From the NCBI RefSeq assembly GCF_001571285.1, contig NZ_BCTM01000009.1, positions 62,001 to 126,000 on the forward strand: a stretch of DNA of 64,000 bases. The letters are read 5' to 3'. Source of the stretch: Kluyvera cryocrescens NBRC 102467 (GTDB lineage Bacteria; Pseudomonadota; Gammaproteobacteria; Enterobacterales; Enterobacteriaceae). Shown here one piece after another: positions 24,157 through 35,069 of this stretch (within the stretch, counting starts at the first letter, position 1; every line of letters starts with the position of its first letter). Both the position numbers and the translations under genes were made by a program. The notes under the pieces were generated by a model that was given only the letters and a program-made list of their open reading frames with translations, was not told the origin of the DNA and made no database searches.

Positions 24157-25486
24157 TCGCAAATATTTTGGTACCGATGGGATCCGTGGCCGTGTAGGCG
24201 ATGCGCCAATTACCCCTGATTTTGTTTTAAAGCTGGGTTGGGCGGCAGGCAAGGTGTTAGCAAGTCATGGCTCACGTAAGATCATCATCGGTAAAGATAC
24301 CCGCATCTCCGGTTATATGCTGGAATCAGCGCTGGAAGCCGGCCTCGCGGCGGCAGGGTTGTCCGCTTCGTTTACCGGCCCAATGCCGACGCCAGCGGTT
24401 GCCTATCTGACGCGTACCTTCCGTGCGGAAGCCGGTATTGTCATCTCCGCATCGCATAACCCGTTCTATGATAACGGGATTAAATTCTTCTCCATCGACG
24501 GGACCAAGCTGCCGGATGAAGTCGAAGAAGCGATTGAAGCCGAAATGGAAAAAGAGATCACCTGCGTCGATTCTGCGGAGCTTGGGAAAGCCAGCCGTAT
24601 CGTTGATGCCGCGGGTCGCTATATCGAGTTCTGTAAAGGCACCTTCCCGAACGAACTGAATCTGAACGAACTGAAAATTGTCGTCGACTGTGCGAACGGC
24701 GCCACTTACCACATTGCGCCGAACGTTTTGCGCGAACTGGGCGCGAACGTTATCGCGATTGGCTGCGAGCCTAACGGCGTCAATATTAACGAAGAGGTCG
24801 GCGCCACCGACGTACGCGCGCTGCAGGCCCGTGTACTGGCTGAAAAAGCGGATCTGGGGATCGCGCTGGACGGCGACGGCGACCGCGTGATCATGGTTGA
24901 CCACGAAGGTAACAAAGTCGATGGCGACCAGATCATGTATATCATTGCGCGCGAGGCGCTGCGCCAGGGGCAGCTACGCGGCGGTGCCGTCGGTACGCTG
25001 ATGAGTAACATGGGCCTGGAAGTTGCGCTGAAGCAGCTAGGCATTCCCTTCACCCGCGCGAAAGTGGGTGACCGCTATGTGCTGGAAAAAATGCAGGAGA
25101 AGGGCTGGCGTATCGGTGCGGAAAACTCAGGCCATGTGATCCTGCTGGATAAAACCACCACCGGTGACGGTATTGTCGCCGGCCTTCAGGTTGTAGCGGC
25201 GATGGTGCGTAACCATATGAGTCTGCACGATCTGTGCAGCGGGATGAAAATGTTCCCGCAGGTGTTGGTCAACATTCGTTACACCGACGGAAAATCTAAT
25301 CCGCTGGAAGCTGATACCGTGAAAGCAGCAACGGCGGAAGTCGAAGCGGCTCTCGGTAATCGCGGTCGCGTGCTGCTGCGTAAGTCCGGCACAGAACCGC
25401 TGATCCGCGTGATGGTGGAAGGGGAAGATGAAGCTCAGGTTAACGCCTTCGCCCATCGCATTGCTGATGCGGTTAAAGCCGTTTAA
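24149..25486 (+). CDS. glmM: Phosphoglucosamine mutase GlmM
   Basis: This 445-residue enzyme interconverts glucosamine-6-phosphate and glucosamine-1-phosphate for UDP-GlcNAc synthesis. The phosphoserine is Ser102 in VISASHNP; the Mg-binding loop is DGDGDR. The ATG at 24149 lies within the end of folP and gives [15 protein letters not shown] longer frame (24107) overlaps folP and is not used. Confidence 0.98.
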   Translation: MSNRKYFGTDGIRGRVGDAPITPDFVLKLGWAAGKVLASHGSRKIIIGKDTRISGYMLESALEAGLAAAGLSASFTGPMPTPAVAYLTRTFRAEAGIVISASHNPFYDNGIKFFSIDGTKLPDEVEEAIEAEMEKEITCVDSAELGKASRIVDAAGRYIEFCKGTFPNELNLNELKIVVDCANGATYHIAPNVLRELGANVIAIGCEPNGVNINEEVGATDVRALQARVLAEKADLGIALDGDGDRVIMVDHEGNKVDGDQIMYIIAREALRQGQLRGGAVGTLMSNMGLEVALKQLGIPFTRAKVGDRYVLEKMQEKGWRIGAENSGHVILLDKTTTGDGIVAGLQVVAAMVRNHMSLHDLCSGMKMFPQVLVNIRYTDGKSNPLEADTVKAATAEVEAALGNRGRVLLRKSGTEPLIRVMVEGEDEAQVNAFAHRIADAVKAV

Positions 25487-25507
25487 AAGAACGCTAAGTG
25501 ATTAAAA

Positions 25508-25525
25508 AGGCGGCGCTTGCCGCCT
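25508..25525 (+). terminator. Possible terminator after glmM
   Basis: AGGCGGC and GCCGCCT form a seven-bp stem with loop GCTT, 22 bases after glmM. The following GTTA is a poor U tract. Confidence 0.4.
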
Positions 25526-25549
25526 GTTAATGAATAATTCTATGCACTT

Positions 25550-25578
25550 TTGCTGTTTTTTTCCGCAGTTGATACAAT
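25550..25578 (+). promoter_or_regulatory. Candidate sigma-70 promoter of secG-leuU
   Basis: TTGCTG (25550-25555) and TACAAT (25573-25578) are spaced by 17 bases, giving a leader of about 127 bases before secG. Confidence 0.45.
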
Positions 25579-25711
25579 GTGTGGAAATTGCCCTTGCGAA
25601 GGTCATTCGCTTTGGTTAGTATTCACACCCGCTTCAGTGGGAAACATAAGCATCCCACTTTATTGGTAGAAGCACTTGGTACGCGGTGACCCCGCAAGGA
25701 ACAGGTTGATT

Positions 25712-26044
25712 ATGTACGAAGCTCTTTTAGTTGTTTTCCTTATTGTAGCGATTGGCCTTGTGGTCCTCGTTATGCTGCAGCAAGGTAAAGGCGCTGATAT
25801 GGGAGCCTCCTTTGGAGCAGGCGCTTCCGGCACGCTGTTTGGTTCTAGTGGTTCTGGTAACTTCATGACCCGCATGACCGCCGTGTTTGCGACGCTGTTC
25901 TTCATTATCAGTCTGGTTCTGGGCAACATCAACAGTAACAAGACCAATAAAGGAAGCGAGTGGGATAACCTGACTGCACCGGCTAAATCCGAGCAGACTC
26001 AGCCAGCTGCACCGGCACAGCCGACCAGCGATATCCCGCACTAA
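25712..26044 (+). CDS. secG: Protein translocase subunit SecG
   Basis: This 110-residue membrane protein is the accessory subunit of the SecYEG channel. Two hydrophobic helices (residues 3-21 and about 50-70) are joined by the conserved loop GKGADMGASFGAG. The C-terminal tail is polar, rich in Ala, Pro and Gln. The ATG at 25712 follows AACAGG; an upstream in-frame start at 25676 is not supported. tRNA-Leu lies 13 bases downstream and is probably co-transcribed. Confidence 0.97.
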   Translation: MYEALLVVFLIVAIGLVVLVMLQQGKGADMGASFGAGASGTLFGSSGSGNFMTRMTAVFATLFFIISLVLGNINSNKTNKGSEWDNLTAPAKSEQTQPAAPAQPTSDIPH

Positions 26045-26057
26045 TAGTAGTATCTGT

Positions 26058-26144
26058 GCTGAGGTGGTGGAATTGGTAGACACGCTACCTTGAGGTGGTA
26101 GTGCCCTAACGGGCTTGTGGGTTCGAGTCCCATCCTCAGTACCA
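26058..26144 (+). tRNA. leuU: tRNA-Leu (anticodon GAG)
   Basis: This 87-base class II tRNA ends in an encoded CCA. The acceptor GCTGAGG pairs with CCTCAGT; the anticodon stem CTACC/GGTAG holds the loop TTGAGGT with anticodon GAG, and there is a long variable arm. It differs from E. coli leuU by what looks like compensatory changes in the acceptor and T stems. It is followed by a terminator. Confidence 0.97.
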
Positions 26145-26152
26145 ATATTCCG

Positions 26153-26183
26153 AAAAAAAGACGCTGAAAAGCGTCTTTTTTTT
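26153..26183 (+). terminator. Rho-independent terminator after leuU
   Basis: A-rich AAAGACGCT pairs with AGCGTCTTT around GAAA and is followed by a long T run. Confidence 0.92.
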
Positions 26184-26244
26184 CGTCTGTACATTTTATG
26201 TTTCTACCATCAGGCGCTGCCTTTCCTGACCGGGCTATAGGGCA

Positions 26245-26781
26245 TTAATCAGCCTTCGGGAAATCAACCACCGTGTCATTCACCCGGTTTACCATGTTAG
26301 TGAACAGGATGGCGCTGATCGCACTGATGATCTCAATCACCTGCCGATCGTCGAACCCCGCGTTTTGCAGAGCGGTGACGTCGGCCTGTGGCAGCGTTCC
26401 GGTCGTGGTGACCACGGTTTTAGCGAATTTCGCCAGCGCATCAAGATGAGCATCTTCCGCATACTCGGCATGGCGCAATTCACGAATTTGCTCGCGACTA
26501 AAACCCACCTTTTTCGCCATCATGCTGTGCGCGGCGAGGCAGTAGTCGCAACCGGTGGCCTCACTGACCGACAAGTTGATGGTTTCCAGCTCTTTGGCGC
26601 TGAGGCTGCCTTTTTGCAGCATCGCATTGTGCGCCAGCGCCTGCTGCAGTGCGGCAGGTGAGTGTCCTCCGATGGTCAGGTAGGCGTTGGGTACTTTCCC
26701 TACCGCTTTTTTAATGCCTGCAAAAATTTCAGCGGCTTTACCTGTCGCATCTTGTTCACGAATGTCAGCTAAACGGCTCAT
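26245..26781 (-). CDS. AhpD-like / carboxymuconolactone decarboxylase family protein
   Basis: This 178-residue all-alpha protein has the AhpD-type redox site CDYCLAAH: Cys78, Cys81 and His85, with Glu66 twelve residues before Cys78, as in AhpD. Such proteins use the Cys pair in alkylhydroperoxidase or thiol-disulfide chemistry; the true substrate here is unknown. The N-terminus resembles the peroxidase-related branch of the family. It is divergently paired with an AraC-type regulator. E. coli K-12 has yhbX (opgE) between leuU and argG instead of this pair. Confidence 0.85.
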   Translation of the reverse strand: MSRLADIREQDATGKAAEIFAGIKKAVGKVPNAYLTIGGHSPAALQQALAHNAMLQKGSLSAKELETINLSVSEATGCDYCLAAHSMMAKKVGFSREQIRELRHAEYAEDAHLDALAKFAKTVVTTTGTLPQADVTALQNAGFDDRQVIEIISAISAILFTNMVNRVNDTVVDFPKAD

Positions 26782-26839
26782 GGTGTACTCCTGTCATCTA
26801 AGGGGATGTTGTGTCAACGCAGACATCTTAGTTCCCTGC

Positions 26840-26897
26840 CTCATGATAGACTGCCGGTCTGCGTCTCATCTTTTTGTCTTATCGTCTCAGGAGACAT
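26840..26897. promoter_or_regulatory. Divergent control region with candidate regulator sites
   Basis: The 116-base region between the AhpD-like gene and the araC-type gene holds an inverted repeat AGAC-TGCCG-GTCT near 26847-26859. Two related copies of CGTCTCA follow, near 26860 and 26883. These are plausible binding sites for the adjacent AraC-type protein, by position only. Confidence 0.3.
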
Positions 26898-27803
26898 ATG
26901 GATAGTCTGAGTCATCTATTAACTCTGCTAGCACCTCGCTGTGAGGTGAATCTGCACTGCCGTTTTGGTGGGCGCTGGCAGGTGGGCCATGATCAAATGC
27001 GCGCAGGAATCGTGCCGTGGCATTTTGTATTGCGCGGTGAAGGTCGGCTCACCGTTGGCAATCAGACCCGAGATATGCGTGCAGGGGATGTGATCTTATT
27101 GCCACACGGTTCGCCGCATCTGATGGAAAGTCTGGTCGAATGGGGGCAGGTGCTGCCCGTTGCCCACCGCTTTAACGGGACGTTGACCGAAATGCGCACC
27201 GCAGCGCAGGACGATGCGCTGGAGATGCTGTGCGGTGAGTTCTATTTTGGCCCACATGTGAGCTGGCTGTTTGCCGACGAGGCGGAGTTGGTTCATCTGC
27301 ACACCGATGAGCGTGCCGAGTGTCCGGAGCTGGAAATCTTGCTTAACGTGCTGGTGCGCGAAAGTATTACCGAGCGTCCTGGCGGCGCGGCGATTGTGCG
27401 CAGCCTCGGGGACACGCTGCTGGTACTGCTGTTGCGTACGTTACTGGGGATGAAGGCGCCGCCTGCTGGCCTATTGCGTTTGATGAGCGATGATCGGCTG
27501 ATGCCCGCCGTTCTGGCGGTGATGTCGACGCCGGAACAGCCCTGGACGATGGAGAGTATGGCGGCACGCGCCTTTTTATCACGCGCTACGTTTGCCCGAC
27601 ACTTTGCGCGCGTTTATCACCTGACGCCGCAGGCCTGGCTTTCTCAATTGCGTATGGCGATGGGGGCCAGACTGTTACAGCAAGACCGACAGGCCCGGTT
27701 GGATACCATTGCTGAGCGCTGTGGATTCCAGTCTCAAGCTTCATTTTCAAAGGCCTTTAAAAAACATTATGGTCAAACGCCTGGTGAATGGCGGCGAAAA
27801 TAA
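26898..27803 (+). CDS. AraC-family transcriptional regulator with N-terminal cupin domain
   Basis: This 301-residue protein has an N-terminal cupin-like ligand domain (HFVLRGEGRLTVG, then GDVILLPHGSPH) and a C-terminal pair of AraC helix-turn-helix motifs (residues about 200-300, with SRATFARHFARVY and CGFQSQASFSKAFKKHYG). It lies divergent to the AhpD-like gene, 116 bases away, which suggests it controls that gene. The ATG at 26898 has AGGAG seven bases upstream; an in-frame start at 26874 lacks one. Ligand unknown. Confidence 0.85.
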   Translation: MDSLSHLLTLLAPRCEVNLHCRFGGRWQVGHDQMRAGIVPWHFVLRGEGRLTVGNQTRDMRAGDVILLPHGSPHLMESLVEWGQVLPVAHRFNGTLTEMRTAAQDDALEMLCGEFYFGPHVSWLFADEAELVHLHTDERAECPELEILLNVLVRESITERPGGAAIVRSLGDTLLVLLLRTLLGMKAPPAGLLRLMSDDRLMPAVLAVMSTPEQPWTMESMAARAFLSRATFARHFARVYHLTPQAWLSQLRMAMGARLLQQDRQARLDTIAERCGFQSQASFSKAFKKHYGQTPGEWRRK

Positions 27804-27837
27804 CCTTTCGCGCGGCGTGTGGGAGACTCCAAACGTC

Positions 27838-27863
27838 AAAAAGGCCGCATATGCGGCCTTTTT
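27838..27863. terminator. Bidirectional terminator between the araC-type gene and argG
   Basis: AAAAAGGCCGCAT and ATGCGGCCTTTTT form a perfect 13-bp palindrome with A and T tracts on both sides, between two convergent genes. Confidence 0.93.
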
Positions 27864-27880
27864 CTATAGCGCGGGAAGCG

Positions 27881-29239
<1,359 letters not shown>

Positions 29240-29274
29240 TTAAGTGACTGAAGGTGGAATCGCCTTCCGCTGTC

Positions 29275-29313
29275 AGTGAATTTTTATGCAAAATAAATGA
29301 GTTTTAATTTAAT
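29275..29313. promoter_or_regulatory. Pair of ARG boxes (ArgR operator) of argG
   Basis: TGAATTTTTATGCA (29277-29290) is a good ARG box. After the usual 3-bp gap a weaker second box occupies 29296-29313 (AATGAGTTTTAATTTAAT). The 18-3-18 arrangement is that of ArgR hexamer sites. Confidence 0.75.
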
Positions 29314-29343
29314 CATCTTTTGCTGGAGACTGGAAGTGGTTCA

Positions 29344-29357
29344 TGCATTTTTATTCA
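29344..29357. promoter_or_regulatory. Upstream third ARG box
   Basis: TGCATTTTTATTCA is the inverse of the first box. In E. coli argG likewise has a distal ARG box in addition to the promoter pair. Confidence 0.6.
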
Positions 29358-29438
29358 AAAAAACCGTACTGCCAGCGAGAGTCGCAAGGGGTACAATATC
29401 GCGACTGCATGCGCATTTCTTCTGCATAGAATGTGAGG

Positions 29439-29468
29439 TTGACAAGCTGTGATCGACATCACTATACT
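29439..29468 (+). promoter_or_regulatory. Sigma-70 promoter of the metY-rimP-nusA-infB operon
   Basis: Perfect TTGACA (29439-29444) and TATACT (29463-29468) spaced by 18 bases. Transcription would start near 29475, directly upstream of the tRNA-Leu-like fragment and 85 bases before the initiator tRNA. Confidence 0.8.
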
Positions 29469-29483
29469 GTAGGTCGATTTTAC

Positions 29484-29501
29484 GTCCCGTCCTCGGTACC
29501 A
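29484..29501 (+). repeat. tRNA-Leu 3'-end fragment (orphan)
   Basis: GTCCCGTCCTCGGTACCA matches the last 18 bases of leuU in this window (26127-26144) at 16 of 18 positions and in the same orientation. The two differences restore the pairing partners of an E. coli-type leuU rather than the local one. No tRNA body precedes it. It may be an integration scar or the relic of an ancient leu-metY tRNA operon. Confidence 0.65.
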
Positions 29502-29559
29502 AATCCCAGCATTATTTGCATTTTTTACTCAAAACGCGTAAAATTTGCCACGTTTCAGG

Positions 29560-29636
<77 letters not shown>

Positions 29637-29759
29637 CTTTCCCTTAGTGTTCTTTTTCAAATATACTGTGAAGACTTAGGCCTTCGTAGCTGGATTTGAA
29701 AAAAATTCTATTCGGAAGGTTCTCCAGGCCGCAGTTGCGGCTATAGGGTTCAGTTATCT

Positions 29760-29786
29760 AAAGCCCCGATTTATCGGGGTTTTTTG
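29760..29786 (+). terminator. First terminator between metY and rimP
   Basis: AGCCCCGAT and ATCGGGGTT form a 9-bp stem followed by Ts. In E. coli terminators at this place allow partial read-through into rimP-nusA. Confidence 0.85.
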
Positions 29787-29807
29787 TTATCTGACTACAG
29801 AATAACT

Positions 29808-29827
29808 GGGCTTTAGGCCCTTTTTTT
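29808..29827 (+). terminator. Second terminator just upstream of rimP
   Basis: GGGC-TTTA-GGCCC followed by seven Ts, ending 18 bases before the rimP start codon. Short stem, so partial termination is likely. Confidence 0.65.
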
Positions 29828-29844
29828 ATGTCTTGGGGGTGGGT

Positions 29845-30297
29845 TTGTCCACATTAGAGCAAAAATTAACAGAGATGATTACAGCGCCGGTTGAAGCCCT
29901 GGGCTACGAACTGGTCGGCATCGAATTTATTCGTGGTCGCACATCGACACTGCGCATCTATATTGATAGTGAAGATGGCATCAATGTTGATGATTGTGCT
30001 GATGTCAGCCACCAGGTCAGTGCGGTGATGGACGTTGAAGATCCGATCACCGTAGCCTACAACCTGGAAGTTTCTTCTCCGGGCCTCGATCGTCCTATGT
30101 TCACCGCGGAACATTACACGCGTTTCATGGGTGAAGAGGTAACGCTGGTCCTGCGTATGGCGGTACAGAACCGTCGTAAATGGCAGGGCGTTATCAAAGC
30201 GGTGGATGGTGAAATGATCACTGTCACAGTCGAAGGTAAAGATGAAGTGTTCGCGCTGAGTAATATCCAGAAGGCGAACCTGGTTCCCCACTTTTAA
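29845..30297 (+). CDS. rimP: Ribosome maturation factor RimP
   Basis: This 150-residue protein is required for 30S maturation. The N-terminal alpha/beta domain (residues 1-90, with [12 protein letters not shown] at the junction) is followed by an SH3-like domain. The start is a TTG at 29845 preceded by a G-rich GGGGGTGGG; this gives the E. coli N-terminus [17 protein letters not shown] four or more codons upstream is in frame but less conserved. First protein gene of the nusA operon. Confidence 0.95.
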   Translation: MSTLEQKLTEMITAPVEALGYELVGIEFIRGRTSTLRIYIDSEDGINVDDCADVSHQVSAVMDVEDPITVAYNLEVSSPGLDRPMFTAEHYTRFMGEEVTLVLRMAVQNRRKWQGVIKAVDGEMITVTVEGKDEVFALSNIQKANLVPHF

Positions 30298-30325
30298 CAG
30301 TCTGGATTGAGGTGAAAAGCCCGCG

Positions 30326-31813
30326 ATGAACAAAGAAATTTTGGCTGTTGTTGAAGCCGTCTCCAACGAAAAATCACTGCCACGCGAGAAAATTTTTGAA
30401 GCGCTGGAAAGTGCGCTGGCTACAGCAACCAAGAAAAAATACGAACAAGAAATTGACGTTCGTGTAGAGATCGACCGTCGTAGCGGTGATTTCGACACGT
30501 TCCGCCGCTGGGTTATTGTCGAAGAAGTTACCCAGCCAACCAAAGAGATCACCCTGGAAGCAGCGCGTTATGAAGACGAAAGTCTGAACGTGGGTGAGTA
30601 CGTTGAAGACCAGATCGAATCTGTGACGTTTGACCGTATCACCACTCAGACGGCTAAACAGGTTATCGTACAGAAAGTACGTGAAGCTGAACGCGCGATG
30701 GTTGTCGATCAGTTCCGCGAACACGAAGGTGAGATCGTCACCGGCGTGGTGAAGAAAGTAAACCGCGACAACATCTCTTTGGATCTCGGCAACAACGCTG
30801 AAGCCGTTATCCAACGTGAAGATATGCTGCCACGTGAAAACTTCCGCCCAGGTGACCGTATTCGTGGCGTTCTCTATTCCGTACGTCCGGAAGCGCGCGG
30901 CGCTCAGCTGTTCGTCACCCGTTCTAAACCAGAAATGCTGGTTGAACTGTTCCGTATCGAAGTGCCGGAAATTGGCGAAGAAGTTATCGAAATCAAAGCT
31001 GCCGCTCGCGATCCAGGTTCTCGTGCGAAAATTGCCGTTAAAACTAACGACAAACGTATCGACCCGGTTGGTGCTTGCGTTGGTATGCGTGGCGCACGCG
31101 TTCAGGCGGTTTCTACCGAACTGGGCGGCGAGCGTATTGATATCGTCCTGTGGGATGATAACCCGGCGCAGTTCGTCATCAATGCGATGGCACCGGCTGA
31201 TGTTGCATCCATCGTGGTTGATGAAGACAAGCACACCATGGATATCGCCGTTGAAGCCGGTAACCTGGCACAGGCGATTGGTCGTAACGGCCAGAACGTC
31301 CGTCTGGCCTCACAGCTGAGCGGCTGGGAACTCAACGTGATGACCGTTGATGACCTGCAGGCTAAGCATCAGGCTGAAGCGCATGCAGCCATTGATACCT
31401 TCACCAAATATCTCGATATTGATGAAGATTTCGCAACGGTACTGGTTGAAGAAGGCTTTGCAACGCTCGAAGAGTTGGCTTACGTGCCGATGAAAGAGCT
31501 GCTGGCTATCGACGGCCTGGATGAAGCCACCGTTGAAGCACTGCGCGAGCGTGCTAAAAACGCACTGACCACTCTGGCACTGGCCCAGGAAGAGAGCCTC
31601 GGTGATAATAAACCGGCTGACGATCTGCTGAATCTGGAAGGATTGGATCGTGAGATGGCCTTCAAACTGGCTGCCCGTGGTGTTTGTACGCTGGAAGATC
31701 TCGCCGAACAGGGCATTGATGATCTGGCTGATATCGAAGGGTTATCCGACGAAAAAGCCGGTGAGCTGATTATGGCTGCCCGTAATATTTGCTGGTTCGG
31801 TGACGAAGCGTAA
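30326..31813 (+). CDS. nusA: Transcription termination/antitermination protein NusA
   Basis: This 495-residue factor has the E. coli layout: an RNA polymerase-binding N-terminal domain (1-130), S1 domain (about 135-200), KH1 and KH2 (200-345, with VGACVGMRG and AIGRNGQNV), and two acidic repeats AR1 and AR2 (about 360-495). AR2 binds the alpha-subunit C-terminal domain. NusA affects pausing, intrinsic termination and lambda-N/rrn antitermination and may regulate its own operon through the terminators ahead of rimP. Confidence 0.98.
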   Translation: MNKEILAVVEAVSNEKSLPREKIFEALESALATATKKKYEQEIDVRVEIDRRSGDFDTFRRWVIVEEVTQPTKEITLEAARYEDESLNVGEYVEDQIESVTFDRITTQTAKQVIVQKVREAERAMVVDQFREHEGEIVTGVVKKVNRDNISLDLGNNAEAVIQREDMLPRENFRPGDRIRGVLYSVRPEARGAQLFVTRSKPEMLVELFRIEVPEIGEEVIEIKAAARDPGSRAKIAVKTNDKRIDPVGACVGMRGARVQAVSTELGGERIDIVLWDDNPAQFVINAMAPADVASIVVDEDKHTMDIAVEAGNLAQAIGRNGQNVRLASQLSGWELNVMTVDDLQAKHQAEAHAAIDTFTKYLDIDEDFATVLVEEGFATLEELAYVPMKELLAIDGLDEATVEALRERAKNALTTLALAQEESLGDNKPADDLLNLEGLDREMAFKLAARGVCTLEDLAEQGIDDLADIEGLSDEKAGELIMAARNICWFGDEA

Positions 31814-31837
31814 TAAACTGTAGCAGGAAGGAACAGT

Positions 31838-34528
31838 ATGACAGATGTAACCGTAAAATCGCTGGCTGCAGAGATACAGACCTCCGTGGATCGCCTGGTA
31901 CAGCAATTTGCTGATGCTGGTATCCCGAAGTCTGCTGACGACTCTGTGTCCGCGCAAGAGAAGCAAACCTTACTGGCGCATTTGAACCGTGAAAACGGTT
32001 CTGCCCCGGATAAGTTGACTTTGCAGCGCAAAACGCGCAGTACTCTCAACATTCCTGGTACCGGTGGAAAAAGTAAATCGGTACAAATCGAAGTCCGCAA
32101 GACACGCACCTTTGTGAAACGCGATCCGCAAGAGGCTGAACGCCTTGCCGCGGAAGAGCAGGCGCAGCGTGAAGCGGAAGAGCAAGCCCGTCGTGAGGCA
32201 GAAGAAACGGCCAAACGCGAGGCGCAACATAAAGCTGAACGCGAGGCCGCAGAACAAGCTAAACGTGAAGCCGCTGATAAAGCGAAACGTGAAGCTGCGG
32301 AAAAAGACAAAGTGAGCAATCAACAGACCGACGATATGACAAAAACCGCCCAGGCCGATAAAGCCCGCCGTGAAAATGAAGCAGCTGAGCTGAAGCGTAA
32401 AGCGGAAGAAGAAGCACGTCGCAAGCTTGAAGAAGAAGCGCGCCGCGTAGCGGAAGAAGCTCGCCGTATGGCAGAAGAAAACGAGAAAAATGGTGTGAAT
32501 AACGCTGAACCGACCGAAGACACCAGCGATTATCACGTGACCACTTCTCAGCATGCTCGCCAGGCTGAAGACGAAAACGATCGTGAAGTTGAAGGCGGCC
32601 GTGGCCGTACTCGCAGCGCGAAAGCGGCTCGTCCAGCGAAAAAAGGCAACAAGCACGCTGAGTCTAAAGCCGATCGTGAAGAAGCGCGTGCAGCGGTTCG
32701 TGGCGGTAAAGGCGGCAAACAGCGTAAAGGTTCCTCCCTGCAGCAGGGCTTCCAGAAGCCAGCTCAGGCAGTTAACCGTGACGTTGTGATTGGCGAAACC
32801 ATCACCGTTGGCGATTTAGCGAACAAGATGGCGGTCAAAGGTTCTCAGGTCATCAAAGCGATGATGAAACTGGGCGCAATGGCGACCATCAACCAGGTCA
32901 TCGACCAGGAAACCGCACAGCTGGTTGCCGAAGAGATGGGCCACAAAGTTATCCTGCGTCGTGAAAACGAGCTGGAAGAAGCGGTAATGAGCGACCGTGA
33001 CACTGGCGCACAGGCTGAGCCACGTGCACCGGTTGTGACCATCATGGGTCACGTTGACCACGGTAAAACCTCTCTGCTGGACTACATTCGTTCAACGAAA
33101 GTGGCCTCTGGTGAAGCGGGCGGCATTACCCAGCACATCGGTGCATATCACGTTGAAACTGAAAACGGGATGATCACCTTCCTGGATACCCCGGGGCACG
33201 CCGCGTTTACCTCTATGCGTGCTCGTGGTGCGCAGGCAACGGATATCGTTGTACTGGTTGTTGCAGCAGATGACGGCGTGATGCCGCAGACCATCGAAGC
33301 TATCCAGCACGCGAAAGCGGCGCAGGTGCCTTTGGTTGTTGCTGTGAACAAAATCGATAAGCCAGAAGCCGATATGGACCGCGTGAAGAACGAACTGTCC
33401 CAGTACGGCGTTATGCCGGAAGAGTGGGGCGGCGAATCTCAGTTCATCCCAGTTTCTGCGAAAGCAGGTACCGGTATTGATGATCTGCTGAACGCTATCC
33501 TGCTGCAGGCTGAAGTTCTGGAACTGAAAGCTATCCGTAACGGTATGGCGAGCGGTGCAGTTATCGAATCCTTCCTGGACAAAGGTCGTGGCCCAGTGGC
33601 TACCGTCCTGGTTCGCGAAGGTACCCTGCATAAGGGCGATATCGTTCTGTGTGGCTTCGAATATGGCCGCGTTCGTGCAATGCGTAACGAACTGGGTCAG
33701 GAAGTTCTGGAAGCGGGTCCATCCATCCCGGTTGAAATCCTGGGCCTGTCCGGTGTGCCGGCTGCCGGTGACGAAGTGACCGTGGTGCGTGACGAGAAGA
33801 AAGCGCGTGAAGTTGCACTGTATCGTCAGGGCAAATTCCGTGAAGTTAAACTGGCTCGTCAGCAGAAATCTAAACTCGAGAACATGTTTGCTAACATGAC
33901 CGAAGGCGAAGTTCACGAAGTGAATATCGTTCTGAAGGCCGACGTTCAGGGTTCTGTGGAAGCGATCTCCGATTCCTTGCTGAAACTGTCTACTGAAGAA
34001 GTTAAAGTGAAGATCATCGGTTCTGGCGTAGGTGGTATCACCGAAACCGACGCGACCCTGGCCGCAGCATCCAACGCTATCCTGGTTGGCTTCAACGTTC
34101 GTGCGGATGCTTCTGCGCGTAAAGTGATTGAATCCGAAAGCCTGGATCTGCGCTACTACTCCGTCATCTATAACCTGATTGACGAAGTGAAAGCAGCAAT
34201 GAGCGGTATGCTGTCTCCTGAGCTGAAACAGCAGATCATTGGTCTGGCTGAAGTACGTGACGTGTTCAAATCACCGAAATTCGGTGCGATCGCGGGCTGT
34301 ATGGTTACCGAAGGTACCATCAAGCGTCACAACCCAATCCGCGTTCTGCGCGACAACGTGGTTATCTATGAAGGCGAGCTGGAATCCCTGCGCCGCTTCA
34401 AAGATGACGTTAACGAAGTCCGTAACGGTATGGAATGTGGTATCGGCGTTAAGAACTACAACGACGTTCGCGTTGGCGATATGATCGAAGTGTTCGAAAT
34501 CATCGAGATCCAACGTACCATCGCATAA
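31838..34528 (+). CDS. infB: Translation initiation factor IF-2
   Basis: This 896-residue GTPase positions initiator tRNA on the 30S subunit. The N-terminal third is a long Ala/Glu/Arg/Lys helix (residues about 105-230). The G domain has P-loop [14 protein letters not shown] and NKID. The fMet-tRNA-binding domain is C-terminal. E. coli makes shorter forms from internal starts; here an equivalent GTG (codon 159, base 32312, preceded by GGAAAAAG) and an ATG (codon 167) are both present. Confidence 0.98.
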   Translation: MTDVTVKSLAAEIQTSVDRLVQQFADAGIPKSADDSVSAQEKQTLLAHLNRENGSAPDKLTLQRKTRSTLNIPGTGGKSKSVQIEVRKTRTFVKRDPQEAERLAAEEQAQREAEEQARREAEETAKREAQHKAEREAAEQAKREAADKAKREAAEKDKVSNQQTDDMTKTAQADKARRENEAAELKRKAEEEARRKLEEEARRVAEEARRMAEENEKNGVNNAEPTEDTSDYHVTTSQHARQAEDENDREVEGGRGRTRSAKAARPAKKGNKHAESKADREEARAAVRGGKGGKQRKGSSLQQGFQKPAQAVNRDVVIGETITVGDLANKMAVKGSQVIKAMMKLGAMATINQVIDQETAQLVAEEMGHKVILRRENELEEAVMSDRDTGAQAEPRAPVVTIMGHVDHGKTSLLDYIRSTKVASGEAGGITQHIGAYHVETENGMITFLDTPGHAAFTSMRARGAQATDIVVLVVAADDGVMPQTIEAIQHAKAAQVPLVVAVNKIDKPEADMDRVKNELSQYGVMPEEWGGESQFIPVSAKAGTGIDDLLNAILLQAEVLELKAIRNGMASGAVIESFLDKGRGPVATVLVREGTLHKGDIVLCGFEYGRVRAMRNELGQEVLEAGPSIPVEILGLSGVPAAGDEVTVVRDEKKAREVALYRQGKFREVKLARQQKSKLENMFANMTEGEVHEVNIVLKADVQGSVEAISDSLLKLSTEEVKVKIIGSGVGGITETDATLAAASNAILVGFNVRADASARKVIESESLDLRYYSVIYNLIDEVKAAMSGMLSPELKQQIIGLAEVRDVFKSPKFGAIAGCMVTEGTIKRHNPIRVLRDNVVIYEGELESLRRFKDDVNEVRNGMECGIGVKNYNDVRVGDMIEVFEIIEIQRTIA

Positions 34529-34587
34529 TCTTCGCTGTCTTTAGGGCTGCTGAATTGTCGCCCAAAGTCCTGAGAAGATGATGTTGC

Positions 34588-34617
34588 GTAGGCCGGGTAA
34601 GCGAAGCGCCACCCGGC
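34588..34617. repeat. REP element between infB and rbfA
   Basis: GTAGGCCGGGT ... ACCCGGC with the centre AAGCGAAGCGCC is a typical enterobacterial REP palindrome. Confidence 0.75.
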
Positions 34618-34626
34618 AATTATTTC

Positions 34627-34651
34627 AAAAGGGGCTGATAGCCCCTTTTTT
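34627..34651 (+). terminator. Terminator upstream of rbfA
   Basis: AAAAGGGGCT and AGCCCCTTTT pair around GAT and are followed by Ts, 17 bases before rbfA. It probably attenuates transcription between infB and rbfA-truB. Confidence 0.85.
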
Positions 34652-34667
34652 GTCTGGAGAATTTATT

Positions 34668-35069
34668 ATGGCGAAAGAATTTGGTCGCCCACAGCGCGTG
34701 GCTCAGGAGATGCAAAAAGAGATTGCTCTCATCCTGCAGCGTGAAATTAAAGACCCACGTCTGGGCATGATGACGACCGTATCCGGTGTTGAAATGTCCC
34801 GCGATCTGGCCTATGCCAAAGTGTTTGTGACTTTCCTGAACGACAAAGACGAAGCTGCGGTGAAAGCTGGCATCAAAGCGTTGCAGGAAGCTTCCGGCTT
34901 CATCCGCTCGCTGCTGGGTAAAGCCATGCGCTTGCGCATCGTGCCAGAACTGACCTTCTTCTACGACAACTCGTTGGTTGAAGGGATGCGCATGTCGAAC
35001 CTGGTCAGCAACGTGGTGAAACATGACGACGAACGTCGTGTGAACCCGGACGACAGCAAGGAGGACTGA
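34668..35069 (+). CDS. rbfA: Ribosome-binding factor A
   Basis: This 133-residue KH-type protein binds 30S precursors near the 5' helix of 16S rRNA and is needed for maturation and cold growth. The ATG at 34668 gives the E. coli start [11 protein letters not shown]; the longer frame from 34578 runs through the REP and terminator. Its stop overlaps the truB start by one base. Confidence 0.97.
   Translation: MAKEFGRPQRVAQEMQKEIALILQREIKDPRLGMMTTVSGVEMSRDLAYAKVFVTFLNDKDEAAVKAGIKALQEASGFIRSLLGKAMRLRIVPELTFFYDNSLVEGMRMSNLVSNVVKHDDERRVNPDDSKED

Noticed and set aside
25601-25711. Small gene or tRNA between glmM and secG
   Set aside because: No convincing frame or cloverleaf; the stretch reads as the secG leader.
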